Origin: Mesocentrotus franciscanus
Taxonomy: Eukaryota; Echinodermata; Echinoidea; Camarodonta; Strongylocentrotidae
Direction: 5' to 3'
Length of the DNA stretch: 64,000 nucleotides
NCBI GenBank assembly: GCA_037976565.1
Contig: CP137671.1
Span: 13,887,229 to 13,951,228 of the forward strand
The notes under the pieces are model-generated. The model made no database searches. It had not been told where the DNA came from and worked only from the letters and a program-made list of their open reading frames with translations. Numbering within the stretch: the stretch's first letter is position 1; the number at the start of each line of letters is the position of its first letter. Below, piece after piece: positions 25,038-37,100 of this stretch. A program made the translations under genes and the position numbers.

Positions 25038-26398
25038 GCAGGCAAAATTTACCTGGGTGAAGCTTACTTACAAGCCATCTCCATACCATCGTTTTCTGTT
25101 TTCCACCTATGGCCTATTCTGCTCGAAAATCCATTCAGTCAAAAACAATAATAAAATATATTTATACACGTATTCTACATGGCATATTTTTAAACGCTGG
25201 TTATTGAAGAAGAGTGGTAAGAGCAGTGGCGTTATTTCCAATCATTATCATTTTTAAAACATATTTGTTTTTGTTTCTTATACTTGCAGGTACTCAGTAC
25301 CTGAGTGATGGATTTATGCATAGAGAAGTATAGCTAATAATTATACGTGCTGGGTTGAGGGAACGTTTTATTTATGTATATTGTTTTCATAATGGCATGC
25401 CTTTCTATATTTCCACCAATCACTTTGCGTATTTACATTATTTACATTATACTTCATTTTAGACGTATACAAGTATTGTTTTGTTGTACTTTTTAGTGTG
25501 AATGAGCCTGCATAGTTTTTTATTTAAATGTTGAACAAATAAACATCAAATAAACATCAAACTTTAAATGTAATTTGTGTGAAGACTAGCGGTATAATAT
25601 CATCTGAAAAACAATTGGTTGTAGTATGGGGGTGGGGCAGGGGCGAATCCAGGATTTTTCCAAGGGGGGGGGGGCGTGGAAAATGTTGAACCTTAAGATG
25701 CTCTAGGGTACATTCTGAGGCATTTCTGGGTGCAAAACTGAACATTTATGTGAATATTTCTTAGCTTTTTTATTTTTTCCTTTTTATTAAGAAAAAAGAG
25801 GGGGGGCAACTTTACCAACATAATTCCAGCTCATGACGCAAGCAACGCATACTTTTGTACATTATAAAGTGATGGTTTATGGTGATGAGTAAAGTAATGA
25901 TTTGTTTACTGTATTTACATCATTATTGCTGGGAGAATATATTGTCAGTCCTTAGCCATGAGGTTGATTCGAGCGAGCAAGTTAAACATTACGAATATGA
26001 TTATACTAGTAATATGTGATTAACCAACCAAGCAATATTTTATACGGGTATGCTCTATTGTGTTTTATCACCTTATTTATCAAAAATATAATTCTAAGAG
26101 TGAGCGCGTTTTTAGACAATAATTCACACTTTCTGATGCAACGAATAAAGGTAGGCCCCTCGGCCTACAACAACTTGTAAAATCTTCTATGCAAAGTTAT
26201 ACTCGAAGACAATGGAAGTAAGAGATGGGCCGATTCTGTGTGCGTGTGGGTGTGTGTGATAGCTATGTGATAAGGAGAAAGAGAGAGAGAGAGAGAGAGA
26301 GACCAGTGATTCTTCCAGGTCTTTAGGTGTAGACTGATGATTTCCTTTAAAAAAATGCCCTCCAAGAGCACTGTTTCACACTTCTTTTTCTCCTGCAG
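25038..26398. other. Intergenic with a hAT-like fragment
   Basis: Around 25636-25820 it begins CAGGGGCGAATCCAGG followed by a G-run, resembling the 5' end of the hAT-type element at 60818-61204. The rest is AT-rich, with a (GA)n tract near 26279-26302 and a polypyrimidine tract before 26398. No coding exon recognised. Confidence 0.5.
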
Positions 26399-27317
26399 GT
26401 GATGGCAGGTTTACTCGACAGCCTCATCATCGTAAAGGAGTTGGGCTGGGATTGCTTCTTGCATCACTTCTGGTTTCGAGGATCTCATCTGTGACTACAA
26501 CAGACATCGAACATTACCGACGGCAACGTTCCTTCAAGGACAAAACGCTACCTCTATCTTCTTCATCATCAACGTGGACCTGGATTCTGCCTCCTTTCCG
26601 TATTATACATTCCACCGAGAGGAAGGTGCTCCACCCTTTTGCGTAGACGGAGAAATTCGCAAAGAATATCTCCCGAATGCAAACCAGTGTGACAGGCTTA
26701 CAGTTCAATCTGTAACAGTGGGACAAATTCTGTAAGTATCTTTAAGTATAAGTTCTGTGAGTGCTGATGACCAGGGATTGTATATTATACAGGTAATAGT
26801 GTATGGCTCCCGAAATGCGATATCTTGCCAAAAACGCTGTCTGATGGTGGACATTCCTCCATCTGCCGCAGAGTGCCATTTCAAACAAAGTGGTTACATC
26901 ATAGGTTGGATTGATGTCCATTGTGAGGCCACCTCTGGCACCAGCTTGAATTCAACCATAAGCTGCTTCAAAAATGGTCATCGCATACCATACAATGGTC
27001 AGATTACAAATAATGGAATAGAAATGAGAGGCACCTGTTGGTACTACCCTGATTCACCCGTAAGTTGTTGTTCGCATACTGAGCCCAACATTGGTGAAGA
27101 ATCATGCCAGGATTTTCGATGGCCACAGCAATTAGCTCAAACAACAGAGAGGACATATTCTCTTCCACATATTCCGGGAGCCAACTACTCAGAAAAGAAA
27201 TTTACAGAAAATGATGTTCCACCCATGAGTACCCTGATGTCAGTTGAATCTGGCGCTTGTAAACTAGCTCAAAATGTGTTTTCCATAATCGTACTATTGT
27301 TCATGCCCATGAATTAA
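26399..27317 (+). pseudogene. Small Ig-family gene 1, disrupted
   Basis: Paralogue of the intact gene at 48324-49223. A polypyrimidine tract and CAG acceptor at 26398 open an exon whose phase-1 frame gives a signal-peptide-like stretch (LGLLLASLLVSRISS). A frame change follows within about 26500-26530. The next frame has the V-like domain (FLQGQNATS, PPFCVDG, SVSADDQGLYIIQV), interrupted in frame by TAA at 26733-26735. The six-cysteine module then runs in the same frame (AECHF, DVHCEA, ISCFKNGHRIPY, RGTCWY, VSCCSH, ESCQDF). The C-terminus is hydrophobic (VFSIIVLLFMPMN), GPI-signal-like, ending TAA at 27317. The stop overlaps a perfect GTAAGTA donor, but the only nearby acceptor would leave an intron of about 60 bp. 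Pseudogene is the simplest reading; a sequencing error or rare allele is possible. Confidence 0.75.
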
Positions 27318-28094
27318 TTTTGTACTAAGCCTACTATGCATTCCCGATGTTTTGTAGGCAGTGCTCTGATTAATGCTGACAATGCTTAAAGCCCCTCTAA
27401 AGTGTTTGGAGCCCAAAAAAATTGATGGCAAAATTTCACTTAACTTGTATCATAATGTGAAAGAGGATGTCATTTAAGACACATTTCTGCAAGGATTTTC
27501 AAAACAAATGTGTTTGAAGTCGAATATTGATGAACGAATACAAAATTTAGGTTTTCTGCGTACAACAGAAAACCAAAATTAAGTTTTTCTGTTATCAACA
27601 TTTGTCTTATAACACAATTTGTTTAGGGCAATCGTTGCAGAAGTGTGTCTTATATGACATCCTTTTTCACATTATGATACAAGTTAAGTGAAACTTTGCC
27701 ATCATTAATTTTGTAAGAATGTGTTTTCCCGCTGATGCTGTTGCTTTGATCGATTTGATAATAAATTAATATTATAACTATTTCCCACCTTATGTATTAT
27801 TCCACGTCCTGTCTAGTATGTAAGCCTAACCCTGTAGTTACTTCATTAGTTCAATTTGCATGGTCCCTTGTAATGATTTGTATTGTATGGAATCAATAAA
27901 AAAAACTATTGAAAAAAAATTTAAAAATACCTGCACTTTGTTCAAAAGGCATCCTGTTTCCGATTATTTTGTTCCTTCAAATAAATAGATAAATTGTCGT
28001 CTTCATTACCGTCATCATCATTTATATTATCACTAAACGTTTATAGAGTTGCTATCAATGTAAATATGATAATTCTTAACAGAACGTCATAGTC
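27318..28094. other. 3' flank of Ig gene 1 with inverted repeat
   Basis: Arms near 27420-27500 and 27630-27712 share inverted sequence (e.g. ACTTGTATCATAATGTGAAA and its complement), so another foldback/MITE insertion is likely. An AATAAA near 27760 and 27894 could serve the Ig gene. No coding sequence. Confidence 0.5.
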
Positions 28095-28614
28095 TACATT
28101 TTCCCTATTTGCAGGCCAAAAAAATGAAAAGGTTAAATTCCAACGGCATTTGAAAGACAATACTAATTTAGAACTTCCCTAAAAAAAAAGGGGCTTGAAA
28201 ATGTCTTTAAGTGGGAAAATAACGACTATTAGTTGTTTAGGAGCTATAGAGCCAGTAAGTAATAGTCTGATTTTTCAGACCATTGTACCGAATGGTCGTA
28301 CGTTTTATGCTGCGCAAAGATTCAATCAGTTTAATTTTGGCCATTACAAGAAGTGGGTTATTGATGTAGACAAATGCCCATGTACCCTTTACAGCTCATT
28401 TTATGTATGTTATTACCAAAGATGAAAAAAGCCAGTCAGTCACTCAATAGTGTCTGACAGTGAAGTCTAGCAAGTAAACAGGTTTCCTTGCATTATTTGA
28501 ATATTAGGACACTGCTCAAGTTTAAATTTCACAGATAGTACATACATGACATATTCGTAATTCCTGCAAAGTTCTACAGAATTTGCTGTTGGCTGCAAAA
28601 GGGACAGAGTATCT
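28095..28614 (+). mobile_element. TTAA MITE family 1, second copy
   Basis: Same family as 21379-21865 and 49453-49960. The right end, AAAAGGGACAGAGTATCT, is followed by TTAA at 28615-28618; the left end is degraded (CCCTATTTGCAGGCC near 28103). The 76-aa frame inside is not conserved as protein among copies. Confidence 0.8.
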
Positions 28615-28975
28615 TTAAGCGACATGTCACCTTGAAAAAACGACGTGCTATATTTGTAATTTCCCTTGTTTATCTGCTAGGCTTCATGAAGTATGAAATA
28701 TGTATTAAAAAGTGGTCATTTGTGTTCTGGTTTTCTTATACACCTGTTGCATGCAAAGCGCGAAGTGGTACTAAGAATTCTATCCGGTTATGATAACAAA
28801 GAATTATGAACAACGAGAAGACATTTTCTTTCAGATGAAACAAAAACTAATCAAATTCACTCCGAATCTCTAAAACGTAAGTTTATATTAATGTTGTCAG
28901 GCATGTTTACTACAGTAATATTATCAAATGATCTAACTTTGAAAACACGTTAAGAAATGGCAAAAGTGATCTGAA

Positions 28976-30240
28976 ATTCTTCTCCTCACAACGATCATGC
29001 CTTTTTAATGACTTGAAATGTTATGTTAAAAATCATAATAAAAATGGATTTTAATTTGTTTTGTAAGATTATCAGTGTCAGAGTAAACTATACAATGTAA
29101 AATTTGTATTCTTTTATCACCGCATACTAATTCCAGTATCTAAAACAAGCTTTATTGATTTTACTTCAGCCTTCATTTGCTTTTGTAATACTATGAGGAT
29201 GGTACACTAGATTTGTTTCCTACATTGATTCAATTTATACATAGAGGGAAAACAACCAGTGCCATAAAAAGAGCCAATAGGCTGTACGTGTGCAAGAAAC
29301 ATGAAATTCGGATAAATACACGAGATCTTTCTCCGTGTACCTCATGATTCCGTTTTCGGATTACAGTCTGGCGCCATCAATCGTTTTATCATGAGTACAA
29401 TTTTGGCGGGATTAATGATTATTGTATTGCGAATATTTACATGACATAATTATGAGGATGCTCGAGACGACGCCCACAATAAATATGTCGAGTTCAATCT
29501 CCAAGTTTTTATAAAATTTATGATAAAGAAATTTTGAGAAGACTTATGTTATTATGTAAAAAGATTCATTTGTGTTTCTGATATAGATCTTTCCCCCAAG
29601 GTACATCACAATAATGCATGCAGCTCATTGAATTGTTCAAGTATTGTTTAGTTTACACATTGTTTTGTTTTCGTAGAAAACATAAATGTGTCCCATGTTG
29701 AAAAATGTCCAATAAATTAAATCTGTAAATGGCGTAGCTCAATGTAATTTGTTTGCAATAAATGAAATTGATTTTTAAATGCGATATAGCCTCAATTTAG
29801 TTACACTGTCATCTAAAATAAGTGGGGTTGCATTGTAGGCCTCAGGCCTGAATAAAGGTGTCAACCTGCCCAAACATGTTTCGAATGAAGTCAAAAATGA
29901 CATTACACTGTATAAACTAAATTCTAGCATTTTGATATAACAGAAGGTATATCAAAGATGAGGTTAAACGTCTTAACACAATTCTTAAAAGTATCATTTT
30001 ACGGGTATTTCATTACAAAAAACATATCGAAAAGCTTTAATTCGTGTGCAACATTTAAGCTTCTTGCAACTATAAGGAATATCATCTCATTAGGGAAGGT
30101 TTTTTTTCAATTTAATAATACGTACAAAGATGAAGGTCAAATTCGTAATTGCATTGAACACTTTTACAAATACGCACCCACATACCAACGCACGCGCGCA
30201 CACACACACCACAACATATTATATCACTAGCATTAGCAAG
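28976..30240 (+). repeat. Dispersed ~1.3-kb duplication, copy A
   Basis: Collinear in the same orientation with 59680-61655. Shared blocks include CTCCTCACAACG, ATCTAAAACAAGCTTT, CATTACACTGTATAAA, CTTCTTGCAACTATAA and a terminal CACACCCACATACCAACG with CA repeat. This copy lacks the 387-bp hAT-type insertion present in copy B. No coding frame is conserved between them. Confidence 0.8.
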
Positions 30241-30339
30241 CTATACCCTAAAAAGGCACTCTGGCATTCCAGGAACTTCTTCATACCGTGTTTCACCTGG
30301 GTAGTAGTAGTGGTTATTTTACCTGACTGCTAACAAAGC

Positions 30340-30500
30340 ATAAATGCTTGTTAGTAAGCAACCAGAGGACCGACGGCTTAAGGTCCTCTCCGGAGAGAGT
30401 GGCAAACGGAGATTAAGGTCTTGTCAAAGGACATTAGTGCCGCATCGGGACTCGAGTCGTACCGCGAAACGAACTGTCCGGTGCCGTATCCATTAGTCCA
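30340..30500 (-). mobile_element. tRNA-derived SINE, decayed
   Basis: Shares the block GGACATTAGTGCC, preceded by GGCAAACGGAGATTAAGG, with the SINEs at 46560-46865 and 47250-47470. The tRNA-like head on the minus strand is degraded. Confidence 0.6.
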
Positions 30501-31000
30501 CTACACCTTAAGATTACGTCGACCTGATTAATTCTTAGAAAAGTTGCATGAGTTGTTTATCTACTTGTTATGTTAATGTGATTCATTGTTTGTATTAAAC
30601 ACCATTGGGAAACTAATTTCTGTATAATTGTATATGGACAATAAGACTGGACTCTTAAATCTTGAAGTCACATGGTTTTTCGCCTGCGTTGGAAGGAAAA
30701 AGTAAACGAGAAAATGTTATTAACTTAGAACCTAACAGATTAGTGCTAACATCGTATTGATTTCTTCCACATACAATCTTATCACGAACAGATAAATGTT
30801 GTTCATTGGATGTTAATAGTAGGCACTCTTTCTTAGATTGTATCAAAGCGAAAATGCATCTCCATGAACTCGTCAATAGAAAGGGGCGGTCTCAATGGTG
30901 ATTGCCTGTCTCTGAATGTGTATTAGCAGACACTGTATTAAGAGAAAATTAAACAAATCATGGAGGCAGCTTACTAAAAAAATCGGACTGCCCTTCCTGA

Positions 31001-31950
31001 TGCAGGCGTCACACTGTCCCGAAGTTGACATAAGATGGACACACGATGAAGGAAAATTCCGAATTCGGCTCTGATCGTAAACACATCGGGCCATATCGGG
31101 GCATTCGTGAGGGCATCTGAAGCAATCGTATAACCGCCGGTGGATTTTTCAGGCTCCGGCAGCAACTTCGTGAGCGATGGCAAAATCTTTGGCAAGCCAA
31201 AGAATTGCCCGAAGAACTTACGAAGGTTCCCTTTCGTGTTGAATTCGTGTGTCCATGTTGCCCTTCGTTAGGCCATCGTGACGGCATCTTGTCAAATCGT
31301 GTCATCTTCGTAATTACTTCGTGTGATCATCGGTGCCATCGGGGATTTTCGCCTCACGAAGACAATACGAAGGAAACAAGAAGCTGCCCGATCGTCTGGG
31401 GAATGCAACACGACTACGTGAAGCCCTCGCAATGCCGTCGTGTAGCCATCGTATTATAGTACGATGACATCGAGATGGGAACACGGTGTCGGCGAAGACA
31501 GCCGAATTTGAGTTTTTTCTCCAGAAAGTGCCCTTTGTTGGTGGTGCCCCCCCCCCCACTTTGGAAGTCGCTCCGCAGCCCCTACTCAGAGCATCAATAA
31601 TCTCCGATCAGCAATTGAATTTCCACGGTCGGCCGAAGGTTTTATACCATCGGGAGGTCACCTGACGCCTTCGTGATCTAGTTCGAACGCATCGTACTCA
31701 CAATACGACGTCGTGTAGCCATCGTGTGGCCTTCGTGTGGCCTGCGGGTGAACTACTTAATAAAAATTCACTTCTTCGTGTTGCCTTCGTGTGTGGTTCG
31801 GGTGCCATCGTGTGACCTTTTGTATTCATCGTACTTGCTTCGGCTGTTGATTGGCTTTTGACCAAGTTCGGGGCCATCTTCGTGCGAAATTCAAAATTAG
31901 ATATTCGTGTGTCCATCTTATGTCAACTTCGGGACAGTGTGACGCCTGCA
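31001..31950. mobile_element. Non-autonomous DNA transposon with 46-bp perfect TIRs
   Basis: Ends 31001-31046 and 31905-31950 are perfect inverted copies beginning TGCAGGCGTCACACTGTCCC. The interior is dense in TTCGTG/ATCGTG motifs in clusters (e.g. 31710-31740, 31775-31830), like subterminal protein-binding sites. A block at about 31512-31590 (AAAGTGCCCTTTGTTGGTGG, C-run, GGAAGTCGCTCCG) is shared inverted with 58318-58390. No transposase. The superfamily is uncertain; target duplication is not clear. Confidence 0.85.
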
Positions 31951-32329
31951 TAATTCATAACAGATGCGTTCATTTCCGAATACAGCTATTAGTAGTTTTC
32001 TTTTTAAAATGTTGATATTCGCAGCGCCAGAGAGAGAAAGAGAGAGAGAGAGAGAGGGGGTCGGGCATTGCCTCTACTGTGAAAGTGCCTCTTGGGAGTT
32101 TTGTCGATAGATTTTGTCGATAGATTCGAAATATAGATTCGAAATTTTGTGAAAATGAACTGAAAAAGTATATAAATGCTATAGACATGCCGACACAATA
32201 TTGAAAGGAAATCCATTTTCTAATCCAATTGTAAGAATGTATACTCGCTCGTTTTACTCCCTCGAATTGGAATGAAATGTAATCCTGAAATCTTCTGGTC
32301 GATCAATTGGTTCTATTTTTTTAAATAAA
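31951..32329. other. Intergenic, (GA)n tract
   Basis: A (GA)n run at about 32027-32056 and an AT-rich remainder; nothing else recognised. Confidence 0.4.
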
Positions 32330-33609
32330 GTTCTAACATATCAGTTCTGACATATCAGTGCGCTTTACATAAATTACATAATCCAGTATGACATAACAAG
32401 ATACTGCTTAAAATAGAAATACTGTATAGATTTACTGTCAAATTTATATCCCGAACACAGTTTAACCTAAATATTTAAAAAAACAATTACAATAAACTAC
32501 AATTATTACAAAGCAACAAAACTTCTGAATAAAAATGTTTGCTAGAATGCACTTGAAAAGAGGTGGGATTTCAATTGTTTCATGAACAGGTCAATATTGT
32601 GCTGGGAGCGAAGTGTACATGGGAGAGAATTCCACAATGTGGGTGATTGAAATGAAAAGGCTCTATTTCCAAATGATATGGTCCTACATCTTGGGACGGT
32701 TAAGAGATTTTATGAAGATGATCTAAGATTCCTTGAGGGGACGTAACATAATACCAAGTGGGATAAATAGTCAGGGCAAATACCATGAATTATCTTGAAT
32801 GTCATCAAATTAATGTTATACTGTACTTGGGGGTTCTAACAGGTAACCAATGTAAGCTTCTTAAAACAGGTGTAATATGATCATGCTTCTTAGATAAGGA
32901 CACCACACGAGCAGCTGAGTTTTGTATTCGCTGTAATTTAAAAATGTCCTTATCAGGGAGACCGACAAGCAGACTATTGCAATTATCTAAAAGTGATGAG
33001 ATAAAAGCATGGACTAAGATTTCTGTCTTGTGTGTGTACATTGTAAATGACGGATAGATCTAAGTTTCCTCAAAGCCAAGGAGGCTTTGTAACAAGTAAC
33101 GTTTTTATGGCGGCGCATGGAAAACTGACTATCAACCACAACTCCAAGATCTCGGGCTGATTTAGTTGTAGGCACTGGGACATCCGCCACTGAAATGGAA
33201 GGGAGTTCCGGAAGACGCTTCATAGGGGCGATATATAGAGAAATTCCATTTGGCTGTCGTTCAAAACGAGAAAGTTGGTACCCATCCAACTACGGATCTC
33301 ATGAAGGTAGGTCTCAAGCTTCCGAATTGCCTGGATTCTATCATCTGATTTCATGGTAATGTACAACTGAGTATCGTCGGCGTGCATCATACATGAAAGG
33401 CCATGAGCATGAATAATATTCTGGACAGGTGTCGTGTAGCAGACAAACAGAACAGGACTAATTACTGACCCTTGTGGCACGCCCCAGCGAAGTGAGGTCG
33501 GATCAGACATGACACCATCTATCATCACCTGCTGTTTCCTTTCCGAGAGGTACGAAGCAAACCAGTCGGCAACAACACCACCATCACCAAACCTATCTAC
33601 AAAAATCAC
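32330..33609 (-). pseudogene. CR1-like LINE, 5'-truncated reverse transcriptase and 3' end
   Basis: On the minus strand, from 33609: VADWFASYLSERKQQV, RWGVPQGSVISPVLF, then MHADDTQLY (the RT catalytic YADD-type box, here HADD) in one 129-aa frame. After frame changes come SARDLGVVVDSQFSM (33014-33289) and LVHAFISSLLDNCNSLLVGL...LQRIQNSAARV...LHWLPV (32805-33041). These are typical C-terminal blocks of CR1/L2-group LINEs. The endonuclease and N-terminal RT are absent, and sequence upstream of 33609 is unrelated, so the copy is 5' truncated. Frameshifts make it non-functional. Its 5' 195 bp are repeated in every unit of the tandem array to the right. Confidence 0.88.
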
Positions 33610-36600
33610 GATTTACCCAAAACAAGTGTTCTGCCATTTTCAGAGCTTCCATTGTGAAATCTTGTGTAATCTGCTTCCTTCGTTCACTCATACACACACA
33701 CACACACACAAATTGCAATGAATTTAATTTAAACCTTATTTCTGGCCATTTTTCTTTCATAAAAAACGCTCCCTCTCGCACTGGTATGATTATGCCCTTA
33801 CAAGACAAAGAAGAGCAAATCCTTTGTCTTTCTTTGATTAGGTTAAAAAATGCTACCCCGTAAATCAGACGATTTTGAAGACAACTTTTCAGCTAAGATA
33901 AAATTGGGAGCACGTATCAAGCCCAAACAGAAGAAGTCTGAAGGCCGTTCTTACAGTGGGGGATTAATAGCAAATCTAACATTACCTTCGAACATACAAA
34001 TGGCTATCCACGAATTACACAGAATCAAAAAGTTGTCATTTTTTTTTTTTTTTTACATCAAACCTATTTTTGTTCGCTCGTTTCTCTCAATTTCGGAAAT
34101 TTTATAGATGTTTCTAATGATTCTAGACTCAGTAGAAATAATTAAATTAAACTGAGATCATAATTTTCCAATAGTAAGGGAATAGATTGCATCTGTCGCC
34201 CCCATGCAAATTAGGACCTTTAATAAGTATCATTCTTGATGTTTAATGGGGGGAAAGATATCGAAAAAGTTTCATCCTGTTGTTTAAAGATACTATATAA
34301 TATAATAATTTTTTTTTTTTTTAATAGTCCACTCCAAATTTTATTAAACCGAAAATGGAAATTCTTTGTGCCCAATTGATCGTGAGCCCGGCAGCCACTG
34401 AGCAGCGCCAGATCGACATTGCTCTATCCCCTTATTGTTGAACGCCAAACAAGGTAGCAGCGACTCCCATCTTTTAACGTCTTTTGATATGACGCGGCCG
34501 GGGTTCGAACCCACGACCTCCCGGTTGTGAGGCGGACGCTCTACTGACTGAGCCAACACACCGGTTACAGTCCCTTTTGTCCCTTTTGCAGCCAACATCA
34601 AATTCTGTAGAACTTTGCAGGAATTATGAATATGTCATGTATGTCCTATCGGTGAAATTTAAACGTTAGCAGTGTCCTAATATTCAAATTATGCAAGGAA
34701 ACCCGTTTACTTGCTAGACTTCACTGTCAAACACTATTGAGTGACTGACTGGCTTTTTTTCTTCTTTTGTAATAACATACATAAATTAACTATAAAGGGT
34801 ACATGAGCATTTGTCTACATCAATAACCCACTTCTTGTAATGGCCAAAATTAAACTGAATGAATCTTTGCGCAGCACAGAACGTACGACCATTCGTTACC
34901 ATGGTCTGAAAATCAGACTATTACTTACTGACTTGATAGCACTTAAGTCGATTCGACAACTAATAGTCGTTATTTTCCCACTTAAAGACATTTTCAAGCC
35001 CCCTTTTTTTAGGGAAGTTCTAAATTAGTATTATCTTCAAATGCCGTTGGAATTTAACCTTTTTATTTGTATATTCCCTTAAAGGTTCTATTCTTACTTA
35101 TAGACTACTTATGCTGTCTCGAAGAAAATATGCCTTTTGGCATTCATCGGTCAATACCTATCTTTATGAAACGCACGGAATATCTAGTAACAAAAACACC
35201 TTCAGTTAAAAACCTCGAGAGGTAGATATAAATGTATGAGGTCTAAACAAATGTTCTTATCATAATGATGACTAAGCAAACAATGATGCCAATATCACTC
35301 ATGTCAATATTTTCCGACCAAAAGTCAGCCCATATGAATTTGTAACCCCCGATTTCTTTCACCTAATTTGAAGCTTTTAATCAGCCCGGGTCAGCTGTGC
35401 GCATACAGAACCGACTACGCGTACAATGTCCGCGCAGCTGTGCGGCTGAATCTGATTGGATCACTCTAGGTTCGCGACTGTTCTATTTAGAGCACGGGTG
35501 ATTGAATAAAAAAAGGGAGTCTAATACTTAGTAATGGAGGTCTTATAGATGATGAATCAGTAATATGGCCAATATACACACATACACACAGTTCAATTCG
35601 ATCATTATTTTCCGTATGCAATGCATGAGAGAGTAAGCGCATTTATGATCCACGTTAAAAACCCCTTGATTTCCCCCGAGCAAGAATGGTACGACCCGGT
35701 CCGCTGGCTACCTACAGATTTCAGCGATCAAGAGGCACACACGTTAATCAATGGAGAAAAATAGAGTTTCCAAAATCAGACGGAGGTACCGATTGGTTTT
35801 GTCTTTTGACGGTGGTTTTTTTCATCCAATGAGAATCATTTATATATGAAAATGTTCAGAATGAACTGAATGACATGAATCTTTTTCCGATGGTAAAAAA
35901 TAGCCCTCTCCCGTCAAGAAACCGACAGATATAGCCAGGAATTTTCAGTCAAAAAGTCGGATACCACAGAAATTTTGACCAAATTGATGAAATATAATCA
36001 AAAAATGACGGTGCGATAAAACAACAAAATATCGTGATTTTTACATCACCGTAAAGAAGAAAAGTCAAATTTTCTAATTCTTTTTCCGATGGTGAACTAG
36101 GCCAATCGTATCAAAAGATGTAGTTGAAAAGGGCCGGAATTTGGCATATATTTAAAGCTTTTCACGTCGGTGCGCGGTGTGTTTGAAAAGGTGACGCTTA
36201 AGTTTATGCGTAAAATCCATATGATCGCAAAACCCAAAGATAATTTGTGACCCTTTTCTTCTGTAATAATCATGAAGTCCGAATCAAAATATAATTTCAT
36301 ACATTTCCGGATTTTACACTATTCATGAATGATTAGTGAGGACGTTCAAACCCAAGTGAAACAATGGAAAACATCAAGCTATATGCATGGCCATCATTGA
36401 TTAAAACATACATCTGACAAAAAAGATACAGGAATTACATGTATGTACATGTAAATTAGATAATATAACAATTGTCAGCATTTTTCTTTTGGGTGCAGCT
36501 ATAAAAAAAGGTGAATACTTTTATTATTAGATCCCCTCTGCCTCTTTGTAGGACACTATTATGCCGGCATGAATTGTTTAAAACATAATTGTACCAGTCG

Positions 36601-37100
36601 TGGGTGTAGAAAATAGACGTGATTAAATCATTACTTAACTGAATGGAGCGAAAAAGGTTATACACGCAAACTAATAATTCATAAATAGTTTCTTTTTTTA
36701 ATCACACACACACCCACATAAATATTTCAATGCACTTTTATACTGTTCATATAAGGTTTGTGATTGGCTGACAGAGTTAACATCCATTAAGAATATATTT
36801 TGTGACAACCATTGCACTAAGAAAATAACATCTCATAATAGGCATGAGTTTGTAAGCAGAAACAGGTCAAACGTGAGAAGGGGATCACGTAAGCAGGCGA
36901 ATGAACTAAAATTCGAGGACTCTTTCTCCCGTAATATAAAAAAGGAGAATCAAAACATAATTTTTTGAGTTGTCTAAATTCATATAACTTTCGAGTAATT
37001 AGTATGGGGAAAGAATTTCTTTCTTAGAACTAAAAACCGGCACTTTTATACAGACCTTAACTAGATGTGAAGAATGGACATGTTCAGGTAATTAGGGAAT
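33411..37100. repeat. Array unit 1 (with SINE insertion)
   Basis: Longest unit, carrying a ~280-bp SINE not found in the others, inserted at the MITE's terminal repeat. It keeps the 0.9-kb segment that units 3 and 4 lack. Confidence 0.9.
34297..34579 (-). mobile_element. tRNA-derived SINE inserted in array unit 1
   Basis: Minus-strand head has an A-box-like TGGCTCAGTCAGTAGAGC and a B-box GGTTCGAACCCC with an anticodon-arm-like CCTCAC region (tRNA-Val-like). The 3' end on that strand is an A-run (T-run at 34309-34322). Units 2-5 read straight through this point. No acceptor stem pairs, so it is not a tRNA gene. Confidence 0.85.

Noticed and set aside
24826..25257. 143-aa frame on the plus strand at the Harbinger right end
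   Set aside because: It runs through the subterminal ATCGTG repeats and the terminal inverted repeat into flanking DNA; no domain.
30655..31305. Several 70-98-aa minus-strand frames
   Set aside because: They overlap the TIR and motif arrays of the 31001-31950 element and show no protein features.
34490..34566. Functional tRNA gene (also considered at 13085, 46800, 52660, 63670)
   Set aside because: A- and B-box-like motifs are present, but acceptor stems do not pair and the segments belong to dispersed repeats with tails.
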